Source: Paraphoma chrysanthemicola
Lineage: Eukaryota > Ascomycota > Dothideomycetes > Pleosporales > Phaeosphaeriaceae
DNA: 64,000 nt
Reading direction: 5' to 3'
NCBI GenBank assembly: GCA_020744225.1
Contig: JAGMWG010000017.1
Span: forward strand, 1,054,001 to 1,118,000
This document shows positions 44,694 to 55,909 of this stretch, piece by piece. The stretch's first letter is position 1, and each line of letters opens with the position of its first letter. Under the pieces are notes generated by a model. It had not been told where the DNA came from. It ran no database searches and saw only the letters and a program-made list of their open reading frames with translations. The translations under genes and the position numbers were made by a program.

Positions 44694-46085
44694 GTTTGGT
44701 TGAGACAGAAGCCATTCGTCGCGTTTGCAGTATTTTGACGCGTCCCTTTACCAGATTGTTGCAGCTCTATGCACTCGAAGCACTGCTCGTGTTTTCCGAA
44801 GTGGCAATGCTTTGCTAGATCTCTTCCATGTGTAGCCTGAGAATGCAGTTGAATTCTAGCGGTACAAAAGCGTTGTTGGCAGGGAGAAGAAAGGGCGTCA
44901 CGCGTCGAGATGGCGTTCATGTGCATTGACCACGCCTCAAGCGCGTTGATGGGCGGATCACCAAATCGCGATTCCTCCTTTCACAACAAGACGGATACGA
45001 AGGTCATGCGCCAATTGCACTCAATAGATGTCGCATCCGGCCTGCAAATCGCGATAACACTGCACACTGCCAGACCGGTGATCGTGCAACAAGAAGCGAC
45101 AGTTTCTCGAGCCGCCATCTTTCAACAACAAGACCGGAGAAAGCGTCCTAAAATTGTTCTCTAATGCGTTTAATGGCCATCTCTGTTCCCAGTCGCAAGC
45201 ATCGGTTCTATTCGCGCCTTCTTCGTTGACGGTATTGGTGGAAAGCGCAAGGCATGATGCTGAGAACAAAGCTCTTTCACGATGTGCCTCAGAGTGCGCA
45301 TGATCGCCCCTGGGATCTCTGAACCGTGTCCCTCTCGCGCACGAAATCGCGAACACCGATCCCTACCAAAGCCTCCACGCAGTCTTCAGCTGCTCGAAGA
45401 AAGAATTCTAGCACATGATCGAGTTGGACTTGATTAATATGGGCTGGTTACAATTTGTTCAATTGTCGTGCACGTGTGGCAGCGTAACACCGGAACCAAG
45501 TCCGCTCTCGATTCATGACGCCGCACGACCGAAACGTCATGCATCTCCAAAACCTCATGCGCGCGATCTGCAGAATCATCTCTGACAGTTAACGGAGTCG
45601 AAATATACCCAATCCAGCATCCTGCGCGCATTTCTATTGGTTCACGTCCACCCAGATGCTCGGTCGCTACAAAGCTTAGCACGTTGCAAACACTGGTTCA
45701 GCGGTTCACGACATCTGCATGGATGTCTGAGGAACATGAGAGGGGCTCAGGAGCGTACCTGGCGTTTATGAAGACTGTAAGAGGTTCCGGATAGGCCTCA
45801 GCACGGCTTAACGAGATGACGGAGGCATGCAACTCGTCCCGTGTGGCTGGTTCTCGGTCGGTGCCTGGCATGGAGCACCTCACGTACTCCAGGTATAAGT
45901 ACTGATGGTCCTTCCTGCCTTATATTCATTCCATTATCATCAGCATTTTCCGTCTTCAGTCCTTTTCTTCTTTACCTTACATTCTTTCGAGTCTGGTCAC
46001 TCACTATTAGTCCTTCTTTACATTTTAAATCATTCCTACGATATACCCATTCATTACGACCTTTCAGACTCCAACAATTATCAAA
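44694..46085. other. Intergenic, no supported gene
   Basis: 1.4 kb; short antisense and sense ORFs without features. TATAAG near 45894 is about 190 bp upstream of the repeat-protein start; pyrimidine-rich leader just before the ATG. Confidence 0.45.
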
Positions 46086-46952
46086 ATGAAGACCACACTC
46101 GTCGTCGCATCTTTCGTTGCCGCTGCACTCAGCGCGCCCGCAACCTTTTCGCTCCACCGCCGCCAGGCTGGTGGAAACTTCCAGACATTCACAGGCGCTC
46201 TCGGCGGTATTGCCGCCACCCCGATCCAGGACTCTGGCAACCCCGACCGCCAGTTCCAAGTCAAGGGTGACACCTTTGTGAACATTGGCGCTGCGCTGCA
46301 GAGGAGCTGTGATCAGCAGTTCAATGCCTGTGCGAACGCTGCGAACGGCGGCGATGCCACTCTGAGCGTGTCTGCTTGCTCGGACCAGAAGAGTATGTCT
46401 CCTTCTGTCGACCTTGCGTGACTTCATGCTGACGATCACTTAGCTCAGTGTGATGCTGCTGCCCCAGCCAGCGCCGCAGCTGCGGCTGGCAATCAACAAG
46501 CTGGAGGTAACGCCAATGCCGGTGGAAATGCCAACGCTGGAGGCAACGCCAATGCAGGTGGAAACGCCAATGCAGGTGGAAACGCCAATGCTGGTGGAAA
46601 CGCTAATGCTGGAGGTAAAGCGAAAGCATGTGCAAATGCCAATGCTGAAGCAAATGCCAACGCTGGAGGAAACGCAAATGCAGCTGGAAACGCCAACGCT
46701 GGAGCCAACGCCAACGCCGGAGCGGACGCCAATGCAGGTGGAAATGCCAATGCTGGAGTAATTGTGGATGCTGGCGGCAACGCAAACGGCACTGCGAACG
46801 CCGGTAACGACAACGCAGCTGGACAAGGAAAAGGCAAAGGAAAGGGCAAAGGCAAGGGAAAGGGAAAGGGCAAGGGCAAGGGAAAAGGAAAGGGTAATGC
46901 CAACAACGCCGCCGCAGCATGCAAGGCCACCAAGAGGAAGAACCGCGCCTAG
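46086..46952 (+). CDS. Secreted repeat protein (Asn-Ala-Gly hexapeptides, Gly-Lys tail)
   Basis: Exons 46086-46392 and 46444-46952 around a 51-nt intron (GTATGT, CTGAC, TAG); 271 residues. Signal peptide MKTTLVVASFVAAALSA, then a Lys/Arg site (HRRQ) and a small globular part with FTGALGGIAATPI, a FQVKGDTFVNIGAALQRSCD segment and four Cys, a layout common in small secreted ascomycete proteins. Exon 2 holds more than a dozen NANAGG-like hexapeptides (about 46500-46765, an 18-bp DNA repeat), interrupted by KAKACANANAEANA, then about ten Gly-Lys dipeptides near 46828-46893 and a Lys/Arg-rich C-terminus KATKRKNRA. The mature protein is polar and strongly basic at its end, suited to binding acidic wall or matrix polymers. 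Function unknown. Confidence 0.8.
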
Positions 46953-47241
46953 ACGCCCAAATCCGTGCGAATTTGCACATCCAGGAGCCTTCGAAACCGA
47001 AGCAGCCGAGTCAATGATCACACACAGCCCGGGGCGTAGTAAGGGCCGCTAGAATTGGCAGACTACGTGACAGCACGACCTGCAGGCTGTTAAGACGCCA
47101 AAAAATGCACGAGCGAAGTGTACCATTTTTCTATTTGTAACATATAACGATACTACATACCATCGAAATCAAACCATATCAATCTTACATTTGAAGCCGA
47201 ATCATTAATACTCAACTCGTCTGCATATTTCGTGGGACAAG
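46953..47241. other. 3' flank, no gene
   Basis: AT-rich downstream region of the repeat-protein gene. Confidence 0.45.
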
Positions 47242-47905
47242 TCAATTGTACAAATCATCCTCGTCATCCTGACCACGAGACAATTCGTCCGTTTTCAACT
47301 GCTCTTCATCCACCTTCGCCTGCACGAGATGTTTCCGCTTCGCCTCTCGAGCAGCCACGATGATGTAGCTCATGTACTATTTGGGCGTTTCCCCGCGGAT
47401 GCGATCGCGCCGCTGGATGGTGTTTGCGATAGCTACGTTCATGTTATGCAAGCCGGATTCTAACTCCGCTGCGCTTGGAGCAGTAGGTTGGGATTTTGGC
47501 GCGGTGCTCAGGAATGCTTGCCAGCCGGACGAGGGGCGGACGGTTGTATGTCGTTCGGACTGCGAGTGTTGGGATAAGGTGTGGTAGTAATTTGAGAACT
47601 GTGCGCGCTGGAAGCGAGATGTGAGTATTATAAAGGCAAGAGCTATAATTTCCGGTTCACGTCCAACGATGACAAAACAAATGTATGCTAAAAGAAGTCG
47701 GTTTTCTATAAGTTGGTTACGCTAGATGACTACATTCATTTCCATTCAAGTTTCGGGGGCCGAAGCCATGAGACCCCGGATACTTACTTCCATGGGGTCG
47801 TTCGCATCAATATCTTGCGCTTCGTCGGCAGTACATCTATCTTACTTTAACGCCACCTTTCCGTCTTGTTCGACCCAGAAATCTTCGACCATCCGCATTC
47901 CCGAG
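47242..47905 (-). pseudogene. Decayed gene of unknown family downstream of RBR gene A
   Basis: On the minus strand an open segment 47242-47607 reads RAQFSNYYHTLSQ, ELESGLHNMNVAIANTIQRR, then a TAG (47377-47379), then YMSYIIVAAREAKRKHLVQA and an acidic end DDEDDLYN. A 180-nt intron (47608-47787, GTAAGT...CCAG) links it in frame to an upstream exon reading MRMVEDFWVEQDGKVALK, a TAA (47842-47844) and DEAQDIDANDPME. Composition and frame consistency argue for real former coding sequence with two nonsense codons. Upstream the same frame runs through an (ATG)n-derived Asp tract towards the RBR gene. I do not recognise the protein. Confidence 0.5.
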
Positions 47906-47907
47906 AG

Positions 47908-47908
47908 G

Positions 47909-47942
<34 letters not shown>

Positions 47943-47952
47943 TATCATCATC
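47908..47952. repeat. (ATC)n trinucleotide microsatellite
   Basis: About 13 near-perfect CAT/ATC repeats; on the minus strand they read as GAT (Asp) codons in the frame shared by the flanking coding remnants. Confidence 0.85.
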
Positions 47953-47985
47953 GTCCACTTAGTGCTGCCCATTCTTCTCCTTCTT

Positions 47986-49378
47986 CTACTTTTTTTCCTC
48001 CTCCTTGTCATGATCATCATCATGATCATCACGGAGTATATTATTTGACGCTTGCATGCCTATGGAACGCCGAGGAGGGGGGCGCCGAGGAGGAGGACGT
48101 CGAGGAAAAAGAGCTAGTCTAGGAGCTATATCCGGTTTCTTGTTCGGTCGATCTTGTCGCAACGAGGATGACGGCGCTTTTCGCTTCAAGGGTCCAGTAC
48201 CATGTCGAGGACCTTCTTTTGCTGATGAGTCGACGCGATCGTCGCCGTCAGTCGAATCGCGATGTGCATCCATGATATTGTTTGTATGATGCGGACACTG
48301 GTGTCCATGAGCTGCATTGCCGACGCTATCGATTCCCCCAACACCTTGATATGGTGCCGAACAGAGATAACAGAACTGGAAGCCACACCGCGTGCCTGGA
48401 GCTGGGGTTAGTAATTATTGTACTGCCAAAACTACTTGGGTTATACTTACACGTCATATGATCGCACCTCGACGACTTCTGGACCCAGTACCCGCACTCG
48501 GGGCCAGGGCATTGCGTCGAAATCTTCTCTAGCGCTGCTTTGCTCGCGAGTTCCTGCTCTGCATGCGGGAGACGGCCCAGGCGTTCGCGCTCGTCGTACT
48601 GCTCGCAAGTCTCGCCGTCGTGGAAAGTGATGTTATGGCGCGTGCAATGTCGATGTCCGCACGAGCCACAGATGAAGATGTTGCCATCATTATCGCCGTG
48701 GATCTGCCCAAATGAACAGTCGCGAACGATGCAGTACCGAAAGTTTGGATCTTTACGGAGCGTCTCGAGGACGTGGAGGTGGTCGAATCGCGCGAATACC
48801 TCAGGGGTGGCGTACTCTCGTGCATCTTCCCATGTGAACGGAACCTTGCAATCCTGAGATTCACACGGACAACGGACTTGGCTGAGTGAGGCGGTGTTGC
48901 CTACCTCGTTGCTCAGCCAGTTTGCGAAGCAGGTCCGGCATGTGGTGGATTCTTGCTTGCAGTCTTTGAGGTGCGGAAAATCAGAAATGGGACAGACCTC
49001 TAAACAGACGATGCATTCGCGGCGGTTGGAGTCAAAGTCGGCTGCATCGACATCGTGAACAGACGCACTGTCGGAAGATGCGAGTATAAGCGGTGCGACG
49101 TCCGACTGCTGGTCTGTCGGATCTCAATTTGAGACAGCCTGCGCCTGCTCCCCACCGTCTGGCGTTTCCTCTGTACGTTGTCGTGTCTTATCTTCATGCT
49201 GCTCTTTCTCCTGCTCTTCTTTGGTGTCATCATCCTTATCGGTGACAGCGGGGTCCTTTTGCCGCCCTGCTGTAGCAGCAGTCCTCGCCGTACGTCTCGC
49301 CTTTCGGTCCGATCGCTGCAAATTGATACTAGAGGCTGGTATACTAAGAGCTTTGAGCTCACGTTGAAGTTTTCCCAT
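47986..49378 (-). CDS. RBR (RING-IBR-RING) E3 ligase-like protein A, with an in-frame TGA
   Basis: Exon 1 from 49378 to 48451, intron 48396-48450 (GTAAGT, TACTAAC, CAG), exon 2 48395-47986. A basic and acidic N-terminus (about 80 residues) runs to a TGA at 49124-49126; the same frame then encodes the complete RBR module: CIVCLEVC and TTCRTCFANWL of RING1, RYCIVRDC, CGSCGHRHCTRH of the IBR, and QCPGPECGYWVQKSSRCDHMTC with CTRCGFQFCYLC of RING2, including the Cys before DHM that carries ubiquitin in this class. No Met lies between the TGA and RING2, so initiation must be upstream. A 42-nt segment 49114-49155 (GTGGGG...CAG) could be spliced out in frame and would remove the stop, but its donor is weak. 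Tandem paralogue of the gene at 49990-51249. The tail is Arg/Pro- and Asp-rich. Confidence 0.72.
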
Positions 49379-49989
49379 GATCTCAGGTCAGCGAAGTTGA
49401 GACGCGGTTGATGCGGAGAGGGGTTGAGGTTAAGGTTGATGAGCTTGAGATCGAGGATGCAGGTGCGATCTTATGTAGATGCAGGAGCGATCTTGTGTAG
49501 ATGCAGGAGCTGATAACGCAGCAGTCTAACGGGGCAGTGAAGGCCGCGGCGGTCGTTGGTGACGTGCTCGCGCCTGCACACTCCTGCGCCAGCATAGGGG
49601 GTGCAGAATTGGGCCAGGCAGGAAAGACTCAGCCATTAAGTGTATATGAAGCACTAAGTCGACGCCGATAATCCAACCTTGGTAAAGAGAGTTGATTAAA
49701 GAAGCCAACAAATGTTTTGATTTTAAAGACTGGCAAATTATGTGGTCCTCTACTTAAATTACTGGGTTTGTAACTCTGGTCCTTTTGTAACGATTCCTCA
49801 AATCCAAAATCTGACATGCGTTGAAACACAAAAATCACACGCAAGAGTATTGTAAAAGCAAGCCTTCAAACCAGGCAAAAAAGATCCGCACAGAGCCCAA
49901 GAGACACGAGCGACTCCGAATTGCCAGCGGCCCTGAACCACCAAATACCTCAGCGAGCCTAGCATAACAATGCACCCGTAGGCATCCCG
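49379..49989. repeat. Intergenic with 22-bp tandem repeat (49456-49514)
   Basis: Units at 49456-49477 and 49478-49499 plus a partial third read GATGCAGGWGCGATCTTRTG with small changes. They lie 80-135 bp upstream of the RBR A start, in its likely promoter or leader. The rest of the 611 bp holds nothing visible. Confidence 0.65.
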
Positions 49990-51249
49990 TCAATACGGCG
50001 CCCGTTCCCTATTCAGAAACCCAGGAAAAATCGTTTCTTGAGGCTCCGGATCCGGCGAAAGCGAAATAACCACTCTTTCGCGCGGAAGCGGACCTGGAGC
50101 CGCACCCAGCGCCGGTGTCCAATACACACAACCCCTTTCATGCATCGAGTTGTTAACCGTATAGATCCCGCGCGGCCCACGATACGGCGCAAGACACTGC
50201 CAGCAAAACTCGTGGTAACATCTTCGACCTTCCAATTATCAGCAAAGCCACTTCCAAACACACATCTATGCATGCGTGGAAAAGTAAGGTACGAAAACTT
50301 ACAAGTCATATGATCACACCCCAAATTCTTCTCAATCCTCACCCCACAACCATCCCCAGGACAAACTTTCGTCGTCCCCGCGATCCGCTCGGCACTCGCG
50401 TCGTCGGCGACTCTGTGCTCAGCCGTCTTGCGGCTATCGTACTCGTCGCACGTTTCGCCCGCATGGAACGCCTCGTCGTGCGTCGTACACACAAGAAACG
50501 CGCACGCAACGCAACGGAAAATGTTTCCCTCGACGCCGCTGTCGTGGATTTGGCCGGAGGTGCAGCCGGCGCGGAGACAGTGGCGGAAGTTTGGGATCGC
50601 GCTGAGGACGCTGCGGGTTGAGAGGTCGTCGTAGCTGGATAACGTTTTTGTTAGTGTTGTTGGTGCTTCGAAAGAGGGGATCTGGTGGGGTTGTATACCG
50701 TGTGTATGTTTCTTGTGATGCTAGGTCTTTCATTTGTTCGTGGGTGATGAGGGTGTTGCAGCCTTCGGATGGACAAACGATGCGGTTCCAGCTTGTGGTG
50801 CCGACTTGGCTGGTCAGCCAGTCTGAGAGGCATCCGCGGCAGACTCGTGGTTCGTGGGTGCATTGTGGAAGTCGTGGGTAATGAGTTGACGGGAAGGTAT
50901 CGCCGCAGACTGAGCATTCAGGCCCAGAGTTGGGTGTGTTGTTGGTAGTCGGAGGAGAGGTGGCCTTGAAGGTGTTGCTTGCTGGAAACGTGCTTCCACT
51001 CTGCCTAGCGGGATATGGTGGGAATAGATCGTGGATGATATCTGCAAAAGATGCTTGAGCACGGGAAGCTGCTGGTGTCGACGGAGTAGCAGACGTTGAA
51101 GATCGAGGAACAGAAGCACGTCCTTGCTTTGGTCGCTTGGCAATCCTGTTCCTCTCACGACATCGCTGGCAGTTCTTCCAGAAAACCCCAGACCGCTGGG
51201 TATCAAACCCTCGTCGGAGAGGCTGCCAGCATGTCTTACACGTATTCAT
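49990..51249 (-). CDS. RBR (RING-IBR-RING) E3 ubiquitin ligase-like protein B
   Basis: Exons 50699-51249, 50303-50634, 49990-50228; introns 64 and 74 nt; 373 residues. An N-terminal Cys motif (CKTCWQPL, CQRCRERN) resembles a short zinc ribbon; a Ser/Thr/Pro linker leads to RING1 (CSVCGDTF, CTHEPRVCRGCLSDWL, CPSEGC), the IBR (HCLRAGC, CVACAFLVCTTH, CDEY) and RING2 (CPGDGCGVRIEKNLGCDHMTC, CYHEFCWQC). The Cys in GCDHMTC is the predicted thioester Cys. Intron 3 uses an AAG acceptor, supported by the restored CRRCYHEFC. Such proteins pass ubiquitin from E2 to substrate; substrates unknown. It is a tandem copy of RBR A, which has decayed or is differently spliced, so this is the safer functional copy. 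Confidence 0.85.
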
Positions 51250-52523
51250 TGTAACAGTCAGCCGAAGAAAGCAATTGTATGAAGAAAGAAGCTCAGTGGC
51301 AGTTTGGAGGCGTACGTATATTCATAACCTACCTGGATGCAAACGCTGCCTGCGGGAGGTAAGAGTAATTAGAGTTGATTGTGATTTACTGTTGTGAGGT
51401 GAGTGAAGGCAGAGCATGGGTAAGTCTTATTTGGTCCAGTGCTGAAGTTCAAGATTCTCTCACCAGCTTCATGTAGAATGGCAAAAACTGGACAAGCTAG
51501 ACTTCCTAACGCACATGTTGGATTGCTGCTTCCTCCGTGCGTTGTACAGTCCGGGAATAGACCTGCGCCCCATGATTCTGTTGAAGACACATGCTTCTCC
51601 CGGCCTGAGACTTTTCTCACTCTCATTGCCTCTTCAAACCAACCGCCAGCGCCCACAATCTCTCTCAAACGTCGACCTTCCCCACAAGAAAGCTCTATGA
51701 TCCCTTCCTCTCTACCTGCACACAATCCCGAGATGTCACGAGCATCGAATTCATGATAGACAAGCGCACTCCAAGATAAGTAGATGCGAGCCCACCACCA
51801 ACTCGACGATGCGATGATATTTGCCGCGTACGTCAACTACTAGTAATCTTTCGCGCTGTCTGGATTACGAGCCATCAGAAGGCCGCGCGACACTTGAAGC
51901 AAAACCGCTAGGCGCATTGCTGGAAGAAAAAACAACAAGACACATGAATTCATCGTTGCTAGCAGGACAATTGGTCCAGCTTATCGAGGACATGCTGGTG
52001 GCCACAACAGCTAGAGAACATGACGATACGAAGTGACTTGGTGAGGTGTAAGAGAACTAGGATACTTTGAAAAGAACTGGTTTTGAGACAATTGGTTATG
52101 AAATCCGCTGCTAGATGGCGGTCTTGAAATTGGTCTTCGACCATCTTGGAGCTGTACTCTGCTTCCCCAAGCGAGCGATCAACTGCTCCCGTGTTAGGAT
52201 CATGCCCTTCGGCGATCGTTGCTGGTGCTGGATAGTGATGCTTTCCCTCTGCCACTGACTGTGTCATCCGGCATGCCCGACAGCAAATCCTCGTGCAGGT
52301 TATTTCGGCCTTTTGAAGCATAGCACACAATGTCCGCATCGGCGCCGGTGGGTATGCGGCATGATCTCGGAAGTGTCGTGCCGGGCTACCCGTCCAACCA
52401 CACCCTTCGCGCTTGGCATTGCCTCAGCCTCCACAGCCTCTTCTCTTATCTCCGGCGGGTATCATGAAGTCGTAAAGTCGTGAAATGATGTGTGCAACAT
52501 TGGTGTTGTTGATAGTAATATGC
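51250..52523. other. Intergenic with uncertain ORFs
   Basis: 1.27 kb. Minus ORF 51369-51836 (IIASSSWWWARIYLSW, GAGGWFEEAMRVRKV) and plus ORF 51821-52036 (LLAGQLVQLIEDMLVA) look partly coding but lack domains and exon support; not called. Confidence 0.35.
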
Positions 52524-53066
52524 TCAGCTTCCATTGTTTGTTCCCCTAATGAGGTTGCTGTCTTTCATCTGTTGGCATGCAGCACTGTACGCCACTAGAC
52601 AAGTGTCTGCGCATTCATCGTACTCTTGCGTCAACATGAAGGTGACTCGGTCGACATGCTGCTTGCGGCACTCGTCGATGCATGGTGTGGCGTCTAGGTA
52701 TAGAGCGCAGCACTGCGCGTCGCCGATCTCCTTCGTACAGTACTCTGCTCTTGATGGTTGACCTCGCAGGCGCGTAGCGATGGAAGATATGAGGTCGTCG
52801 GAAGCGTTTGTGAAACTTGGTACAAGGTGGTAGAAGAAGAATGGTATGCAGAGCAGCAGAAGAATTGTTGTGATGACGGAGCGATACCGTGACTTTTGTG
52901 GCGTGTCAAAGTTAAGGACGGGCATGTCGCATTTCGAATTCCACATTTCCTGGTCCGTATCTTTCTCCCTTCTTATCCTCTCGTTACAGGTATCCCGGAG
53001 TCTGAAGGCGTTTGCCTGGTGTTCGAGTGTCAGATGCGGGGACGCAGCTGTCTTATGTCGGTACAT
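52524..53066 (-). CDS. Small single-pass membrane protein with Cys-rich C-terminal domain
   Basis: Single exon; I start at the ATG at 53066 (MYRHKT), giving 180 residues; an upstream in-frame ATG at 53189 adds a low-complexity segment. About 85 hydrophilic residues with many basic and acidic side chains precede one strong membrane segment (SVITTILLLLCIPFFFYHLV), then an outer or lumenal domain with eight Cys, including DAQCCALYLDATPC, ECRKQHV and CADTCLVAYSAAC. The arrangement suggests a type II membrane protein with disulfides. No family recognised. The Cys pattern and membrane segment make it more than a chance ORF. Confidence 0.55.
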   Translation of the reverse strand: MYRHKTAASPHLTLEHQANAFRLRDTCNERIRREKDTDQEMWNSKCDMPVLNFDTPQKSRYRSVITTILLLLCIPFFFYHLVPSFTNASDDLISSIATRLRGQPSRAEYCTKEIGDAQCCALYLDATPCIDECRKQHVDRVTFMLTQEYDECADTCLVAYSAACQQMKDSNLIRGTNNGS

Positions 53067-54285
53067 GCGCGGCGCGGATGGTGTGGGTGCGGCTGAGCTG
53101 AGTCGCAAGCTAGCAGCGAACACGAACTGCCTCAAATTGCGTGTGGGAAGGTCCGAAGACAAGAAGCAGTCTGTCCGAAGACAAGACACAAGAGCTTGGA
53201 GAATGGAAGTGATCGGATGCAGCGCAGCGTAAGCATAATGACAGCGGCACTCAGTTCATGCCATGACCATCAAGACGGGAAGCGGCAACGCTAAAGCGGA
53301 TCTGTATGGTGGAGCAGGTGGGGGTGTGGCTTTGTCGCAGCGTTGACACTGGCGCAGCCATAAGGATGACAGGCTGCCTGACTTAACATTGTGAACACGA
53401 GTGCAAAGTGTCGTGCGAAGCCAATCGCATCTAGTGAGTATAAGCTTGAGGCGTCTCACTGCCGTGTCGAAGTGCCCGAACAGCCCCGAGCTCGGCCGAC
53501 GGCCAATCATAATTCGCCGCATCTTTTAGGCCGCCTTTGGTCCTGGAAAGTCTGGGGTCAGATCGTAAGAGTTTCAGAGTACGAAAGCATGCGCAGCCAC
53601 CACCACTTCGTACGATGTTGGCTCACGATGCCGCTGTAGGGCGAAGGTGATGTGGGAACTTCTTGCGCTCCGAGCGTAAGGCTGCCAGGCGTTATGCGGG
53701 CGATCCTGACTATTCATAGCTTGATCCTAAGAGTCAGTGGATGGATTGATCTTGAAAGTTATGTGGATGGATTGATCCTGAGAGTGATGTGGATGCAGCC
53801 ACAGCATGAAGATGCCCTCGCACTTCGCACGACAACAGACTGCGGTGTGAGTTATTCGGCCGTACAGGACAATGACTCGTGATACAAGCCAAGAAGATCT
53901 TGGACTGCTGAAAAATGACCGAAAGCGCATGCTGCGGTCCGTGAATTCCCCCCATGAGGAAAAAGGACGTGCGCATCTGGGAGACGAAAGTAATCGGATC
54001 CCGGGACCCGGAATTGGGGTTCCTGGTGAGCATCATGACGATGATTGTAAATTTTGTATTTGTACTCATGTGCGATGCAATGAGGTCGCCTGTACCGCAC
54101 GTCTAGCGTCTAATTAAGTAGTTGTATGCCGTTCCATGCTGAAAGCTACTTCTAAATGCGCCTGAATTGTTTGTGAGGTTGAGCAAAAGATGTACGGTCC
54201 TTCTCCTCGGGTCTTCAAATGGAGACTAAGACCATGAGATCCTGTGGTTGTCAGCGAATGCTACGAGCTAGGCAATGATGTGCAC
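53067..54285. repeat. Intergenic with 26-bp tandem repeat (53737-53788)
   Basis: Two units of GTGGATGGATTGATCYTGA plus a short remainder (53737-53762, 53763-53788) with partial copies on each side. The rest of the 1.2 kb holds no supported gene. Confidence 0.6.
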
Positions 54286-55673
54286 CTACGCTAACATTAT
54301 GCCCGCGCCAGTGAACATGGCTGCGAACTGGGTCAACGTCTTCCTGAGCTCCTGGCCCTTGTTTGGACCCGTCTCGAGGAGCTCTGGAATGACGGCAACT
54401 GTGCCGACATACAAGAAGGTACCGGCAGTAAAGGGGAGCAGCATGTCTCCCCACTGCAAGCTGGTGCCCATGAGCCCGGGCCCCTGTATGTCTGCTGACG
54501 CAGAGTTGCCGCCGAACTCCTGCACGGCGATGCCAATGCAGGTCCCAATGAAGGCGCCGACGGCTGTCACGAACTGGGCACCCATTGCTGCGCGCTTGCT
54601 GAAGCCGGACTGGATCAACAGCGCAAAATCGCCGACCTCGTGCGGGATCTCGTGGAAGAAGACGGCAACGGTTGTAGTGGCGCCGATGGTGGGCGAGGCA
54701 TAAAAGGAGGAGCTCAAGGCAAGGCCGTCGGTGATATTGTGCGTGAAGTCGGCAATGAGGTTGAGGTAGCCGCCGAGCTTCACGCTGGCATTGATCTCTT
54801 TCTCGGTCTCTGCGGCGGCTGGCACCGACGTGCCATTTGCGGCGGCCTTGCGTGAGCGCACTGCGTCCTTGGAGCCATTGGCCTCGACGCCTGTGGTCTT
54901 TGCCGTAGCCTCGACCTTCTCATGCGAGTGGCCATGCGAATGGTCGTGACCGCCCGCACCGCCAGTTGCTATGCGCAGGCCCTTGTCCATGGCCACAAAG
55001 GTGATGAAGCCGACCATGATGGCCACGCCCAGCAGCAGATTCTTGTTGGGCTCGACCATGACAAACTTGACCTTGTCGTGCTCGTCCTCGCCCAGGAAGA
55101 TCTCGGGCAGCAGATGGAAGAGCGTGTCACCCAGCAGGCCGCCGACGGCAAAGGCCACCATGACGGACAGCGACGAGGGGTCGATGTTGGGCGGGCATAG
55201 CGCGAGGAGGAAATTGGGCGGGCCCGAGATGTAGAGGGTCGCGAGCAGGGCGTTGACTGCGGGGCTGCCGGGGAAGAGGAAGGCGAAGATCTGGGAGGTG
55301 AGGGACGACGTGGTGGGGTTGGCCGTGACCTTGTGCTGGTTGAGGGCCTGCACGAGCGGGCATTCCTGCGAAGACATGCCATTAGCACGGGTACCAAAGT
55401 GAGCACGCGACAGCGCGGTACTCAATTATTCACACTCTCGGCCCCGCTAGCCCGCGCAGACGATGACGGTGAACGTATACAGGCACGTGTCTAAAAGCTT
55501 CTCTTATCGGCATGATGCAAACATACCTGCAATTGCTCTTCAATCTCGTGCACGCTCAAGCTCCCCACTGGCGCACCCGTCTCGCCCTTGACAGCTGCGG
55601 CGGCCACGTTCCATGCTAGCACTCCCAGAAAGACAGTGAGGGACAGCAGGGTCCTGTTGCGACGCGACACCAT
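54286..55673 (-). CDS. ZIP-family zinc transporter (LZT/KE4-like)
   Basis: Exons 55527-55673 and 54286-55365 around a 161-nt intron, long for this window; 408 residues. Exon 1 supplies a signal peptide (VSRRNRTLLSLTVFLGVLAW). The core has the ZIP metal motifs HNITDG and HEIPHE in consecutive membrane helices, as in the LZT subgroup, and a cytoplasmic His-rich loop GGHDHSHGHSHEK before them. LIADFTHNITDG and FFHEIPHEVGDFALL closely follow the Yke4/SLC39A7 type, which moves zinc across ER or Golgi membranes into the cytosol. The C-terminus ends at GIMLA, short of the usual one or two extra residues. Divergent from NOP16 with 236 bp between starts. Confidence 0.9.
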
Positions 55674-55909
55674 GATGGACCCGAGGACTGAGGCAGAAGC
55701 GCGCGACCTCGAATTAGAGTGCGTCGATGCTGGGACGTTTCAGGGGTGTCTTGTCTTTGACGAGCCCGCACTTCGGCAGAGAGAGCTCGACGTCGGTCTT
55801 ATCGATAAGCTAGCGTGTGGCTCTAAATTTTTGGAGAAGTCGTCTGGACGAGTCTGCAGTATAGACACAGTACACACCCACCTCGTAGACTCTTGAAAAA
55901 TACGTAAAC
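55674..55909. promoter_or_regulatory. Short bidirectional promoter of ZIP transporter and NOP16
   Basis: 236 bp between two divergent start codons; must carry both core promoters. No motif is named with confidence. Confidence 0.5.

Noticed and set aside
46440..47021. Long minus-strand ORFs over the repeat protein
   Set aside because: Produced by the 18-bp and 6-bp repeats read in reverse; no start context, domain or introns.
51369..51836. 155-residue minus ORF starting at a TTG
   Set aside because: No ATG, no domain; only composition suggests coding.
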